A DNA stretch of 64,000 nucleotides from Cephalopachus bancanus. Taxonomy: Eukaryota; Chordata; Mammalia; Primates; Tarsiidae. Numbering within the stretch: the first letter of the stretch is position 1; every line of letters begins with the position of its first letter. The notes beneath the pieces were generated by a model, which had not been told where the DNA came from, ran no database searches, and saw only the letters and a list, made by a program, of their open reading frames with translations. The translations under genes were made by a program, and so were the position numbers. The stretch spans positions 4,650,001 to 4,714,000 of the forward strand of contig JAPVLO010000059.1 of assembly GCA_027257055.1 (NCBI GenBank). The letters run 5' to 3'. This document shows positions 31,851-44,233 of the stretch, in pieces.

Positions 31851-32869
31851 CACTGCCACTGCATTGGACGATATAAAATGTGACCAGGAAGGTAGTTTCA
31901 TTCCACCAGAGGACACCGTAGAGAATAAATTTCACCTTTGGAATAGAGTTTTTTAACCTACCACCATAAATTTCAATGTGATGCACACTTGTTATCAGTA
32001 GGACTAAGAAATGGAGAGTGAGGGAGAATCTATTTAACTCTGCCTCTCCTCACATCCCTCATCATCAGCTTCTGATATGAAAACACAAAGTTTTGCTTAG
32101 TCCATATCTATAGATCCCAAATGTAAGAAGATAAGCTGCTGCCGCTGAGGCGTTGCCTCGCGTGATAGAGGAAGCCAACTATTGCAACTGCTGAAAAATC
32201 TCCCAGTCTCACAGGCATAAAACGAAAAGGCAGAGAAGAAGGGGGCCATCTGCTTCATGCTGGCTACAGATTCGTCTCTGCTTGGATGGAATGAAGAACC
32301 CCTCCACTTCTTTAGAAAAACAACAACAACCAACAACTTATTCTTGTTCATTTTTGGAGGAATTGCTTCTTCTAGGTACAGAGTGTTTTTATATATACTT
32401 GTATGCCTACAATTAGGAAACAGCAAGAAAGCCATAAGGTGCCTTCTTTTGGGCCCCAATTCTCTTTTAATGTCTGGTTTTAGGGAAAGTACAGACCACT
32501 TTTCTTGACCGGGAAAAGATATAGCACAGAACTGTCTACTATTCTTAGACTTTTAACAAATGATAGTTTCAACTCCTATAGTCACTGGTACCTTTTAATA
32601 CTATTTTTGTTCTAGAGGAGATATTCATTATCCAAGTTCTGGGATCTTAATTGATACTAAAAGAAAAAGAGCACAGTAGTGATTAAGGATCTCCTGTAGG
32701 GGGCAGAGGGGAAAAAGAGTGAGAGAAGTTGGCACTGAGCCTGGGCTCACTCATTTCCCTCTGCACCCTTTTCCCCAAAGGAGTGTCCTTATTTTTTATC
32801 TATTTATCTATTGGGGTTCTGTATAAGATTGCTTTTAAGAAAACTGTTTCAGTCAGGATTAAGAAAATC
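31851..32869. other. unassigned sequence
   Basis: No repeat named. The small CpG-containing patch 'gaggcgttgcctcgcg' at about 32148-32163 forms a short hairpin. The 120-codon minus-strand frame at 32097-32459 has low-complexity runs and no domain I recognise. Confidence 0.4.
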
Positions 32870-33075
32870 CTGAACCATTTGTAAAGTATGATCTCATTTT
32901 TCAAAATAGGTACATATGCATATTTATAATGCACAGACAAAAGGGTACTAGAAACATGTGCTCCAAATTATCTCTTCCTGATGTGATTAGTAATGATTCA
33001 AATTTTTGTTGTTTATTTGTATTTTCTAAGTTCTCTGTCATGGTTTTTTGTAAGAAGAATGAAAATCACAAGCGT
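32870..33075 (+). repeat. old L1 3' UTR remnant
   Basis: 'gtatgatctcatttttcaaa' with 'tatgcatatttataatgcac' then 'gacaaaagggtactagaaac' follows the order of L1M/HAL1-type 3' ends. Confidence 0.55.
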
Positions 33076-33369
33076 AGGCAAAGAAAACAAAAAAGTCATG
33101 TTTTCAACAAATTTAGGCCTTTGAGAAATCTTACAATAACCCCATACAACATGAAGAGGTGCTCTTCTAGACATGTTGGCTGTGTCTTTCTGGTCTAGAA
33201 GCACCTACTTTGAGGCATCTCAAAATGTAAATATCCATAAATGGACAAGCTGTTGGCTTTCAATTAATCCTACTCACTGTCCCTAAAATGACTGATTATC
33301 ACTTCCAACTGGAAGGAGATGATGGGCTATTCAATAAAACAGGCAGTTTAGGCTTAAAAGAAGGTCTAA

Positions 33370-33495
33370 CACACTTGAGCAGATGTCCTCTTTTAATAGA
33401 CAAGGAAGCAAAGAAACGAAGTCATTGCTGAGGCCCACCACACTCGTTATGGAAAGTTAAAACTAGATCTTTGGTCTTCTGAGTCTCTCTAAATC
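33370..33495 (+). repeat. MIR fragment
   Basis: 'atagacaaggaagcaaagaa' plus 'gtcattgctgaggcccacca', a degraded MIR core and 3' part. Confidence 0.5.
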
Positions 33496-33529
33496 AAGTG
33501 GGTGCTGGCCCTTCTTCAGTGGCAAAATG

Positions 33530-33775
33530 AGGCAAAAGCATAGTGGTTAAGGGCACCAACTTTGAGCTCAGACATTTGTCAGGGTCTTAGCTCCCCCTCT
33601 AGTCATCTGCAGGTCACCTACTCTCTCCATGCCTCACCTTCCTCTTCTGAAACATGGGCCATAATATTACTGTACAAAGTGAGGCTTAGATTCAACAATC
33701 TCATGTATATCACCTAACATGGAGTTGGATCTAGTCTGTGCTCACCAAGTATTCACTAGTATAAATATTATAATC
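33530..33775 (-). repeat. MIR SINE, antisense
   Basis: 'agcatagtggttaagggcac' then 'caactttgagctcagac', later 'ctctccatgcctcaccttcc'. Near full length. Confidence 0.85.
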
Positions 33776-35130
33776 AAATTTCCTTTGCTGCTCCCATCTG
33801 TTTGTTTTTCCTGGAAGCATCAAATTTGTATTTAATTCTAGGTCCAGTGACATAATAGAGAATGATCTAAAGGTATAGGTTAGGAACTTATTTGGCATTT
33901 GGGAAAACTAAGGCAAGAGAGTATAATGTTTTCCCAATTAAAATTCCTTTACACAAATATGCACTGGTAACAGCATGTAGTATCATAATCTGGTCTGTTA
34001 TCAGAGTTCAAATATGGAATTTTATTTCCATTAGCTTGGAAGGAGGGACAATATTTAGATAATATTTAGGAGGAAGACTCATTATTTGGAATATAAACTA
34101 CTAAGTATCATATATTAGAGATTTTTAATATAATTAAAATTGAAAGTACTCTATATCTTTGCAAAATATAAATCCATTTTATAAAGAAACTATGCCCTAG
34201 TGGTGGCTTTAGAATCAGAAAAAGGCAAATTAGAGCACTCCTTTTTTTAGTTTCAGGCAAATAAACAGAGATAAATAAGATAATAAAGTTGCCTTTCCTC
34301 ATTAAATACTATCTTAAAATTTAAAAAAAAAGAGAAAAACTGATATTGCAGATTACCTTACAGCAAATTAAAATAATGAGAGAATGGCAGGAAGATTGAT
34401 GAGTCAAATCTAGAAAATGCTATGTAATATGCCACACTTCATTTGAGTATTTGAAAAAACTATTTGTATCCAATAATTCACATAATCTTCAAATTCAATT
34501 ATCTTGCATCATGTCTGTAAAATGACACCAAAACACATTCTCCTTGCTGTTTTTTATAATTGAGTTTGTGATTGAGTGTGCTTGACTCTTTATGAGAAAA
34601 TATGGGGCCATGTAAATTAAACATCAGTTCCCTTTATCATCACGCATATATACCTTGTAATCATGAATTATGCAGGCAAGTACTGGCTGTCTTATTATGA
34701 GAGAGAGCAGCTGCATGAACCTCACAAAGGGGACACAGAAAATCATAGAAGGGACAAAACTGAGCTGTGTAGTATTACCAGGAGGAAGTATCAGACATTC
34801 TCTTGTTGACTGTGATGTTTCTCGAAATACACAAACAACACTTCTGAACCTAAACTTGACAATGACCAGCAGGATTAAAAATGAAAGAGAAAGCAGAAAC
34901 TGAAACAACTGTTTACATTAGTTTTGAAAACCATTTTGTAATATGGGGAGAGTCAAACTCATTAGGTGACTTCCCCCAAAACTAATGCAGTCTTTCTCTT
35001 TTGCTTCCCTTACCCTCTTCTCCTTCCCTCATTTATGTACAACGACATCTATTTAGGCACATTGCCCAGGTGAGATTTATTGGCTAAATGATTCAATCAC
35101 TACACATCTGTTGAGCGCCTTCTGGTTAAT
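33776..35130. other. unassigned AT-rich sequence
   Basis: About 1.35 kb without recognised repeats or coding potential. Opposed short frames at 34624-34908 overlap each other and share no homology. Confidence 0.45.
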
Positions 35131-35262
35131 CCAGTGTTTCCTAACCTTGGATGCACACTGGAATCACTTGGGGAGATCTTAAGCCAAAGTGATACCTGGG
35201 CTTGTACAGCTCCTGTGTGAATCCAATGTGCAGCCAAGGTTGAGAGTGATTGGTCTAAACAC
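35131..35262 (+). repeat. MER58-like hAT MITE
   Basis: Terminal inverted repeats 'aaccttggatgcacactgga' and 'ccaatgtgcagccaaggttg' face each other around a shortened core ('gatacctgggc'). Charlie-type hAT MITE; name provisional. Confidence 0.7.
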
Positions 35263-35274
35263 CTGAGATTCAAA

Positions 35275-35920
35275 GATAAATCAGGCACTTTTCTTGTTCT
35301 TAAGGAATTTACTAAATTAGCAAGTTAATTCGGACCCAAATAAACACAAAACTAAGCCAAAATTATCCCTGGAACCATTTCCTCCTTTTATTCTATTCTG
35401 AGCCAGAAACTGAGGCCAAGAGCACATAGTCTGATGGAGGCCACATAATAAAAATAAAAGGGGGAGAAAGGTAAACATTAGATTCAGAGGATCCCAGAAG
35501 GGTGGCCCCTTGGCCAGTCAGAATGCAAGTTAAGGGAAAAGTCTCCTTAGGAAGCTGAAGTGTGACCAGAATTTTCAAGGTTGAGTTGGAGTTAGCCTAT
35601 ATGTATGTGCGTGTGTGTGCACCTACCCATACATATGTACATAAAATATCAAAGGTATTCTAGTCTGAAGAAACAGCACATGCAAAAGCGTAAAGGTGAC
35701 AAAGAACACACATCTCTGGAGTCACAAGTTCATCAGTGGGACTGATGTAAATGGTGACTTTGGAAGATAAGCTGGAGAAGCTGAATTCAGATTGTTAAAA
35801 AGTATCGTGTGCCATGCCTTGTAGTTGAAGCTTCATCCTGAAGGCTACGGAGAAGTTTCTGGAGAATTTTAAGCTAGTAAGGTTTGGGTTTAAGACCCAA
35901 TCCTGGAACTTTCTTTTTTT
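35275..35920 (-). repeat. L2 LINE, antisense, decayed
   Basis: The order follows antisense L2: 'cttgttcttaaggaatttac', 'gaaacagcacatgcaaaagc', 'catgccttgtagttgaagct', 'gagaagtttctggagaattt'. Long unrecognisable gaps lower confidence. Confidence 0.5.
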
Positions 35921-36174
35921 TCCTCCCATTGTCATCAGAAAGGTGACTGGACCCTTCTTTTGATAAAAGGGACATATTCATTCATCCCAGGAATTCTAGA
36001 GTAATCAATTTTCCTGGACACGAACTCCCTCAGTCCATCTTTATGCCAATGTGAATGCCTTGCTTCTCAGCCTGAATTTATTAAATATTTCTGTAGGTAA
36101 CTTTTCACAAACAAGGGAGAAACCTCACACCATTTTTTAGTAACTGAAATACTAAAGTTCCGCTTTCAGGTAAT

Positions 36175-36700
36175 ACAATGGTAATATTTTTATAATAACT
36201 TCTATCACATTCTATCTGCCAGGAAATTGAACATTTAAAATCCTTATACTAATCTTTGCTAAGGTGATTATTTTTTTTTTTGAGTTGGAGTCTCACTCTG
36301 TCGTCCAGGGTAGAGTACAGTGACACACTCACAGCCACCCCGGCATTGACCTGCTGGGCTCAGGTGATCCCTCTGCCTCAGCCTTCCAAGTAGCCAGAAC
36401 TACAGGCACGTGCTACCATGCCTGGCTAATTTTTTCATTTATTGTAGAGATGAGGTCTCACCAAGTTGCCCAGGCTGCCCTTGAACACCTGGGCTCAGGC
36501 AATACTCTTGCTTTGGCCTCCCAAAGTGCTGGGATTACAGGCTTGAGGCACCGTGCCTGACCTGATATTTTTATTCCTATTTTACACACAAGGAAACTGA
36601 AGCTCAGTGAAGTTAAGTTTCCTAAAGATCACACAACTTGTCTGCAGCTGACTTGGGATAAAGGTTCACATCTGACTACAAAGTTAGGACCCTTTCATTT
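36175..36700 (+). repeat. MIR SINE split by an Alu
   Basis: Left part with 'ctatctgccaggaaattgaa'. Right part from 36565: 'ttttacacacaaggaaactg' plus 'aagctcagtgaagttaagtt'. The Alu at 36271-36562 lies between. Confidence 0.82.
36271..36562 (-). repeat. Alu SINE, antisense, old type
   Basis: 'gagttggagtctcactctgt' to 'ggcaccgtgcctgacc'. Has 'cccaaagtgctggg' and a diverged right arm ('acactcacagccaccccggc'). No clean TSD. Confidence 0.94.
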
Positions 36701-37194
36701 CACACTCCTTAGCTCCCCAGCCCTCATAGGGAACCCCCTTTGCTCCCCCTGACCTCACAGCAGAGGGTAAGTTGAGAGAACAACAAGATCAACAATGTGC
36801 TAGGGCACTATAACAGCGCTATGAAAGTCAGCCTAAAAAGAAATGCAAGGAAAGCATAGCTGGTTTCTCCCAGTTACATTGACAGAGCCTCATTAATGCT
36901 AATTAGGATCTAGGCATGTGTACTAACCAGAGCTTATTTTCAAGGTAGCTTTATGTGCTGTGCTGGGCATGTCTTCCTGAAGCAATGTAGAATGGTCCTT
37001 GATTCATGGCTTGATCTACTACTCAATGCTTCTCCCTCTTATACAGTTGTTTGCTTTTGATCCTGTGAGCTGCTCTATATCATGTTTCAAAATGAATTAT
37101 CTAGTGACTCCATGCCAAAATATGAGGATACTGCAAGTAAAAGAAATTTATTAACGTGAGAAGGTCACAGAGAACAAAGAATATAGAACAAAGA
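36701..37194. other. unassigned sequence with TAAT-core motifs
   Basis: 'ttaatgctaattagg' at 36893-36907 contains two TAAT/ATTA cores. No repeat or gene recognised. Confidence 0.35.
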
Positions 37195-37380
37195 ATAGGA
37201 ACTTTAAATCAGATACCGATTTAGATCTGTTTCACCACTTATTCAGTTGAGTTAACTTGGGGTAACAATTTTACCCCTTCTAAGTTTCTTCATCTGTAAC
37301 ATGCAGAAAAATAGTGACTACGAGACATGATACATGAAAGTTCGAGTCCTACCACACAGTGAGTCTTCAACAAATGTAGA
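37195..37380 (-). repeat. MIR SINE, antisense
   Basis: 'cccttctaagtttcttcatc' then 'tgtaacatgcagaaaaatag', ending 'gtgagtcttcaacaaatg'. Confidence 0.75.
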
Positions 37381-38039
37381 ATTGCCTTCTTCTAATGTGA
37401 CTAAAGATAGACTAATTAAGCATTAGTGAAACAGTCTCCAAAATGCACATACCAACAGAGGGGATTGGCTTTACATGAATGGGCTAGCTTTTAGGAAAAT
37501 GGATATCGCTCTCTGATATGGGCAAGAAAGTCACATTTTCTTTAAGTATGTCATGAGGAGTGAGTTCTGAGATCCCTCCCTATATCTGTACATACTAGAA
37601 AAGATGTGGTTACTTATGGGGCTCTCCCAAGATCAGCCCAGGGGCTAGTTTCATTCAATGTATATATTCCTGACCTCACTAACCAATAGGTAATGAGATG
37701 ATGAGGTGTGGAGATGTCTCAGAAATATGTGGATCTCTTGAGTTAGCAGAGGTGGACAACATGATTTAAAGTGTTATGGAGAGACTACACTTGTTTATAG
37801 AAGATAACTAAAAAAGTCAAAGTCTGTAGGCAGGAGGAAATTGGTATGTAATAGGCTTAAGATTAGTGAACTTTGAGATAAAGGTAAGAAAACCTAGTGT
37901 TGAGATTATTTATCTGGGGTTCTCAAACCAGAGATTCTCATATGGTTTTTAGAGAATCTGCAAGACCCCTAAAACTGTGTGTAAAACAGGATGGGGGTAT
38001 GTGTGGTTTGGGGAAATAAGTCTACATTCTTCAAATTTT
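37381..38039. other. no recognised feature
   Basis: Unassigned. A short stretch near 37915-37990 ('ggggttctcaaaccagagat') recalls a hAT MITE end but cannot be followed. Confidence 0.4.
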
Positions 38040-38248
38040 TGAAAGGGTTAAGAGCACAGACTCTGGATTCAAATCCTGGCTGTGCTACTTTCTAACTGTG
38101 TAGTTGTTAGGAAAGTTTCATAGCCTCTAGGAAGGATAAAAAATACTTATCCCATACTACTGTTAGGATTTTTTAAAAGAGAGTTATGTTTATAAGGCAC
38201 TTAGAAAAGTGTCTGGGACATAATCAGTGCTCCTTAATAATAATCTTG
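38040..38248 (-). repeat. MIR SINE, antisense
   Basis: 'gttaagagcacagactctgg' plus 'attcaaatcctggctgtgct' and 'agtgtctgggacataatcag': an almost complete antisense MIR. Confidence 0.9.
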
Positions 38249-38384
38249 GATACAGAAGGAACTGCTTGAACCCTAGATTTCTGGATCCAGGACAAACCTT
38301 GCCCTAAAATTAAAGAACAAGTTACTTGAGGAATCTGGGCATCTGGTGTCCATTATATAAAATGAGATGCCCCCAGATAAAATA

Positions 38385-39270
38385 CATTTGAATACTTGCT
38401 TTGCTCCAGGCACTTAAAAGGCCTTCTAAATATAAAGATGCCCCTTCCCTGAAGGAACTCATGGCCTGGATCAGGCAGATAAGTGTAAAATAAGCATAAA
38501 TAATTATAATTAACTGGCAAGCCCAATGACAGGGATTTATTCAGAGGATTATAGGGACACAGATGAGAGATGCTTATTCAGTTGTGCAGACAGATGACCT
38601 TCATTTGTCCAGAAAAGTTTTGCTTAAAGAAGTAATATTTTGGGGTAAGAAAACGGTCAGAATCTTTCAAGCAGAAAGTGTATGCAAAGGCCAAGAGATG
38701 AGAAACACTACTGCAAGTATGAAGGGCCACAGTGAATCCATGTCACTGGAGCCTACAATATGAGGCAAGGTTGGTGAAAAGCCAGCAAAAGGATGAGGCT
38801 AGACCATGAATGACCTGAATGAACTGGTGAGGAACTAAGACTCATCTGTAGAGTTTACATACAGAAAGGAATCTGGCAGTGAGTGTGAAGAATGCCAGGA
38901 AACTAATCAAGGGAGGTTAAGAGAAGGAAACTAATTAGGTGAGATCTTTAGAAGAAGACAAAGAAAGAAAGATGGCAAGAGCTAGGGCCAAAGCATGAAC
39001 TGGGTTCATTGTTTAGGGCCTACAACAAGGAAGACAGATGCATGAAATATTAGGAGATAAACACAGAATGACTTCATGATTAACTACACATGAGGTGAGA
39101 GGGAGACACACTCAAATATAACGGCTGAGAGTTCTAGCTTGGATGACAAGGTACATGTTGATTCTACCACCTAAAATCAGAATGGGGAGGAGGAGCTGAT
39201 ATATGGGATTAGGTATGGGCAAGGAATGATGAGCTCAGTCTGGGACATACTGAATTGGATTAAATCGAAT
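38385..39270 (-). repeat. L2 LINE, antisense, about 0.9 kb
   Basis: Antisense L2 in consensus order: 'tgaaggaactcatggcctgg', 'gtatgcaaaggccaagagat', 'gaagggccacagtgaatcca', 'gatgaggctagaccatgaat', then 'agctagggccaaagcatgaa'. Several frames (38563-38763) run through it but with no L2 ORF sense. Confidence 0.78.
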
Positions 39271-40334
39271 TGGGAATATTGAATGAATCCAGAAGAGATC
39301 TCTAATAAAGATTAGGCAATGCACATGGACTGTTTCATAAACTACAGAAAACTAATTATCTTCATTATTATTGCCATTAGCATACAGTATGGGGCTTGCA
39401 AGTTCCTACTTAATGTCTCTCAGCCTTTAAATTTTTATCCACTTCAATGGGGATAATAACCACCCTCCATCTCTAATTTATAAAGACTGTTTGGGTATAA
39501 AATGAAATTGTCTATAAAACATCGAGTTCTTCATGGGAAAGATAGGCAGATTCAACATAATATTATTAAATGGTATTACATTCAAAGAGATGAGACAGTT
39601 TAAAACAATAATTTCCACAATATTTAATAGTGAGAAGACAATTATAGCTCTGAATTGCATGACTTTGCATGAGAACTAGCTCACTATGATATTTTCATCA
39701 TATAAATGAAGTTTTTCTGTCATATGTCTATTTTTTGAGGACTCTTTCCCAGAAGACAAAATATCATGTACTATGTTTTTTTGTGTGTATACTTTTTTAT
39801 ATGGGTATACATGAAAATGTTTGTATGTGTGTTTGTACCTACACGTGTGTGTCCTTCACATGTACACATGGGAAATATGCAATAAAGATAAAACCTTGAG
39901 TTTCTGGAGCATGTTGGTAAGCCAAAACTGAGGCAGTAATACTTTTAATAAAAGAGTTTTCACTCTTTAATAAAAACCTTGATATCCTAACCAGCAGAAT
40001 TGGCTCTTAGAAAATAATCAAAAGTCAAAATTAAGGATTGACAGTTATTCCAAGTATTTGGAGAAACCCATTTGGGTACAAATGATGCAGACTCCTGTTT
40101 CCATATCTAATTTTCTGGATTGCTGCCAAATCCTTGTGATATATTGACCAAGTTAGGAAATCACAAGAGAATCAGTAGTTGAAATCCTGTTTTACAGCAC
40201 TAATAATATTGGTGTCTCCAAGAACCACAGTCTGTATTCACTCATCTAAAAGTCCATTCACTTTAGAGGAAATGGGACTTCATTTAGTCCACTCCCACTT
40301 TCCACCCAGAGATCCCTAAGTTTTTTCTCATTAC
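39271..40334. other. no recognised feature
   Basis: AT-rich with a TG-rich, Y-R alternating patch around 39775-39860. No coding or repeat call. Confidence 0.45.
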
Positions 40335-40348
40335 ACATTTAATTCTTT

Positions 40349-40641
40349 TTGTTTGTTTGTTTGTTTTGAGTCAGAGTCTCACTCAGTCGCCCAGACTGGA
40401 GTGCAGTGGCCGCTCCCGGCCACCGCAGCCTCGACCTGCTGGGCTCCGGCGATCCTTCCACCTCAGCCTTCCAAGTAGCCGGAATTACAGGCATGCGCTA
40501 CCACGCCCGGCTGATTTTTTTGATTTATTGTAGAGATGAGGTCTCGCTGCCCAGGCGGGTCTCGAACCCGCGGGCTCAGGCAATCCACTCACCTCAGCCT
40601 CCCAAAGGCGCGGGATTACAGGCTGAGCCACGGAGCCCGGC
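40349..40641 (-). repeat. Alu SINE, youngest type, antisense, perfect TSD
   Basis: 14-bp perfect TSD 'acatttaattcttt' (40335-40348, 40644-40657). Short left arm 'gtctcgctgcccagg' and 'aaaggcgcggg'. Perfect T-arm-like hairpin at 40555-40571 and right-arm stem at 40403-40426. CpGs are largely intact. The best reference copy of the derived subfamily in this window. Confidence 0.97.
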
Positions 40642-40657
40642 GTACATTTAATTCTTT

Positions 40658-41431
40658 AACAGTCCTTATTGATGGCAAATATCTCCTTTGAGTCTCATCT
40701 AAATCCATTGTTAGGTATCAACCAGCACTAGCAATGTTGAGAGGATAATTATTGACTAGTAAGTGAATAAGAAGAAAATTCCTTAGTACAAAACAAACAA
40801 AAGGAGTCCACTAGCCCAGGTTCTCACCGTGCATTCCTCACAGTGACATGTGCAGAAGACATGTGGTACATTCACATACTATATGGGCGTTTCTCACAAC
40901 TATATTCTGGAGAGGAATAAATTTTAGTTTTCAGGGTACACATTTTGACACTCAGGTCTGCAAGATATAAAATAATTTGTATCAAAAGGGAATAAGAGGA
41001 GAATCCTACAGCCACATGACATCCCCTTGTAATATTGGTACTTCCCTAAGAAGGTACTTTGAAACTACACCTGTCAACTATACTTTTCTTTCCTAAACAC
41101 GTTTGATATACTATTTTTCTCTGGCTTATGGTTTCCTCCCCCTACAAACTAGGGTAAAAGACTGACTTTAAATGAAAACCATTGTGTATGTACTGAAAAG
41201 TTTCCATGACTGTTCTCTTGTCTGTGGACTTTAGCCATTAGAGTAGATTTAGATAACATATATCCTCAGATTAAAATAAAACATGAAAAATTTATTGAAA
41301 CCACATTCAAGAAATACATAATTGTTTGAAATAAACCAAGAGATTTGGAATAGTTTATGCATAAGACAAAATCTACATGGACTGTGTTCATTATGGGCCA
41401 AAAGTGTACAGTGCTCACATACCCACTTGGC
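40658..41431. other. no recognised feature
   Basis: Unassigned sequence; minus-strand frame 41249-41473 overlaps the following MIR and is not coding. Confidence 0.45.
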
Positions 41432-41685
41432 AATAACAATAACTAACATGAACATAGCAATTACTAGGACCAAGGCACTGTTCTAAGAGCTTTATATATA
41501 TTATTTCACCTAATTTTCACAAGATCCCAGTGTGGTAAGTATTATAATCCCTGTTGTTTAGATGAGAAAGCTGAGGTACAGGGAGGTTAAGTAACTTGTC
41601 CAAAGTCATACAGCCGGTAAGTGCTAAGGATGAAATTAGAACCCTAGTAGTCAAGTTCTAGAGTCTGTACTCCTGACCACCATGG
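41432..41685 (+). repeat. MIR SINE, nearly complete
   Basis: 'aaggcactgttctaagagct' then 'agatgagaaagctgaggtac', 'gggaggttaagtaacttgtc', ending 'tctgtactcctgaccacca'. Confidence 0.93.
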
Positions 41686-41807
41686 AGTAAGGGTTTTCTG
41701 CAGTAAATCTGATCAATGTACAGTCAATCAAGATAATCTTGTTTTTAATTTCATAGCAAGACTATGTGTTTAATTTTCTGCATGATCACCTCAATTATCC
41801 ATTTAAT

Positions 41808-42075
41808 CATCATCATATTAACAATAATCAGAAGTGTTTTATTGCATGTCAATGATGTGCCTGGAACTATAATAGGCACATTGTCTAGATTATTTCATTT
41901 AATTGAGTCATTAAAATAATTCTACCTAGGTAGAAATTTGTCTCATTTTACAGGTGAGAAAATTGAAGCTCAGGAAAAGTTTAAGTGTCTTTCCTAAAGT
42001 AAAATACAAGGAAAGGAAGAGCCAGGATTTGGACTCCATGGTCTATGCCCTCTGATTAGAATACATTGCCTCTTA
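41808..42075 (+). repeat. MIR SINE, nearly complete
   Basis: A second sense MIR about 120 bp after the first: 'tgtgcctggaactataatag', 'tctcattttacaggtgagaa', 'gagccaggatttggactcca'. Confidence 0.9.
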
Positions 42076-42762
42076 CTTACTCTATAGACATATAGAATTA
42101 TGTTTAGAATTATGATAGTTTAAAAGTTTTATATGCATGTTCATGATGTACAGGATTAATCACACTTATGCAAACATATCTGTACTACTTCCCTGAAGTT
42201 TCCTTTGAAGATTCTTAGACCTAAACCTGAAAATGGTTTAGAGTTCTTTTTTCCCCCCTAATCTCTGGAAAGCATGGTAGTTTGAAAAGCACATGACAAA
42301 TGTGTTAAAATAAAAAATGACAATTCATCATCAAATTTACTGATACTATCAAGCTCTTAAATAACAAAAAATCATAGATTTTTTTCATTTATGTTTCACT
42401 AAATATTAGTTTTCCATTTTTTTCCTGAACAGCAAAAACATTAACGGGTAATCCTATCACGAATTTTCCCAAGAAACAAATGCAGTTTAAAGTTAAAGTA
42501 AATTAATCTTCTAAGAATCATAGGTAAATATTCGACCATTTCAGTGACTGTTAATAATAATAAAACAATATTCCACACTATTTCCTTACTCTCTGTTTAT
42601 AACTAAAATCACAGTTATTTCTATATGATTAGTATAGGTACTAAATAATGAATGAAGACTCATGGTCATGAAACAAAAATATCCGAGATTTCTATGTTAA
42701 AGACAATATCTCATGTTTGTATTTCTAAGAGAAATACAACTGAATGATAAAATATTCCCAAA
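42076..42762. other. no recognised feature, AT-rich
   Basis: AT-rich sequence with many A/T runs; no repeat or gene assigned. Confidence 0.45.
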
Positions 42763-42772
42763 TAATAGTGAT

Positions 42773-43060
42773 TTTTTTTTTTTAGTTGGAGTCTCTCTGT
42801 TGTCCAGACTGGAGTGCAGTGGCACGCTCATGGACACCGTAGCCTTGACTGCTGGGCTCAGGAGATCCTTCCACCTCAGCCTTCCAAGTAACTGGAACTA
42901 CAGGCGTTTGCCACCACGCTCAGCTTATTTTTTGATTTATTGTAAAGACGAGAACTCACCAAGCAACCCAAGCTGGTCTCGAACCTGTGGTCTCAGGCAA
43001 TCCTCTCACCTCAGCCTCCCAAAGTGCTGGGATTACAGATTTGAGCCACTGCATCCAGTC
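42773..43060 (-). repeat. Alu SINE, antisense, old type, TSD
   Basis: 10-bp perfect TSD 'taatagtgat' (42763-42772 and 43061-43070). 'cccaaagtgctgggattaca' and 'caagctggtctcgaacctgt' are ancestral left-arm states. The 116-codon frame at 42713-43063 is Alu-derived. Confidence 0.95.
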
Positions 43061-43093
43061 TAATAGTGATGTTAACAAGATAGCTGCAGGAGT

Positions 43094-43095
<2 letters not shown>

Positions 43096-43144
<49 letters not shown>
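43096..43144 (+). repeat. (GT)24 microsatellite
   Basis: 49 bp of uninterrupted GT, likely polymorphic in length. It lies 26 bp past the Alu TSD on the Alu's 5' side, so it is not the Alu tail. Confidence 0.98.
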
Positions 43145-43145
<1 letters not shown>

Positions 43146-44225
43146 CTTTAATTTTAAATCTGGAGAAAAGCAGTACAGAGTTGGACTCAACCTTATCTGG
43201 GACTCAAGTTACTTCTATTTTGTTGCTCCATTATTTTCAAAACAAAACTTTTGTCTTATGATCCAAGACAGCCACTTAAACACCAGCCAATCAGGTCTGC
43301 TTTCTAGCTAGCTAGAAGGAGGAAGAAGGAAGGTCCCACTTCCTTGATAACTCTTCCTGGTAGTCATTCAGACATTTGTGCTTTCATCCCATTGACCAGA
43401 ACTTAGTATCAATGCAACATCTAACTACAAGAGTGGAGCTCGAAATTTTTGTCTCTATTGGTTTCCAGCTTAAAACAAGCAAATAACCCACATCCTATTA
43501 TTAAAGAGAAGAGGAAAATAGATCATTAGAAGGCAATTAAAAGTCTCTACCAGGGCTTAAGAATGTAAAAAGATCAGTAGTCTTTTCCTTTAAAATAAGA
43601 CATTATCCTAAGGCTTTGCAGGTCCCAAAATCTAGGACCTTGGCAACTATGTAAAATCTAAACCTTCATTCAAATTGTATAATCTAGAGCTAAAGATAGG
43701 AATTTTGTATACAGGAGTGAATATTATTATCCTGCCCTTTCAAAATGGTCTTTCATTAAGCCCCTACCACCAGTGTCTAGAAAAGGAGAGGGAAAAATGC
43801 ACAGCCAAACCACAAGTTTAAGGTTAGACTTCTTTTGGTAGTTAACAAGCATAAGTGTCACCAATGAGCACAAACTTTGGTTCATCAGTTTAAAATATTA
43901 AGCCAACAAACAACAGAAATCTTAACCTTGGCTAAGTATAATTTGTAATATTCATGACTAGTTTAATTTGTAAACTAGAAAAGGCAGTGAGTGCTCTCGT
44001 TGGTCTTATTTCATGATGTGACAAAGTGACAGGCTCAGTTTCAGGCAAACTTGTGGTCAAACTCTGGCCAAGTTAATCAGGGTTCTGGGATGCAAACAAG
44101 AGAAACTAATCCTGGTTAACTTAACAGGTAAAGAAACTTTATTGAAAAAATATTGGGCAGGCTACAAAGTCTTCATGAAGGCAGAAAGATTCAGGGAAAA
44201 GGCAGAAACAAGAGTTAGGCCACTG
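43145..44225. other. no gene; possible unassigned old repeat near 44085-44190
   Basis: Mostly unassigned. 'gttctgggatgcaaacaaga' with 'gaaactttattgaaaaaata' and 'ttgggcaggctacaaag' near 44085-44180 recalls a common old repeat I cannot name. Confidence 0.35.
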
Positions 44226-44233
44226 AGAAGAAA

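Noticed and set aside
31588..31986. 132-codon minus-strand frame with a run of Val-Cys
   Set aside because: It is an antisense reading of an Alu plus its (AC)18 tail; the VCVCVC run is the microsatellite. Not a gene.
32097..32459. 120-codon minus-strand frame
   Set aside because: No recognisable family, poly-Val stretch from an AAC run, overlapped by an opposite-strand frame of similar length.
36890..36910. TAAT-rich motif cluster as a homeodomain enhancer
   Set aside because: TAAT cores are expected by chance in AT-rich DNA; without conservation data this cannot be supported.
41432..42075. Two adjacent MIRs as a CRISPR-like or tandem array
   Set aside because: They are separate, differently diverged MIR insertions, not direct repeats with spacers.
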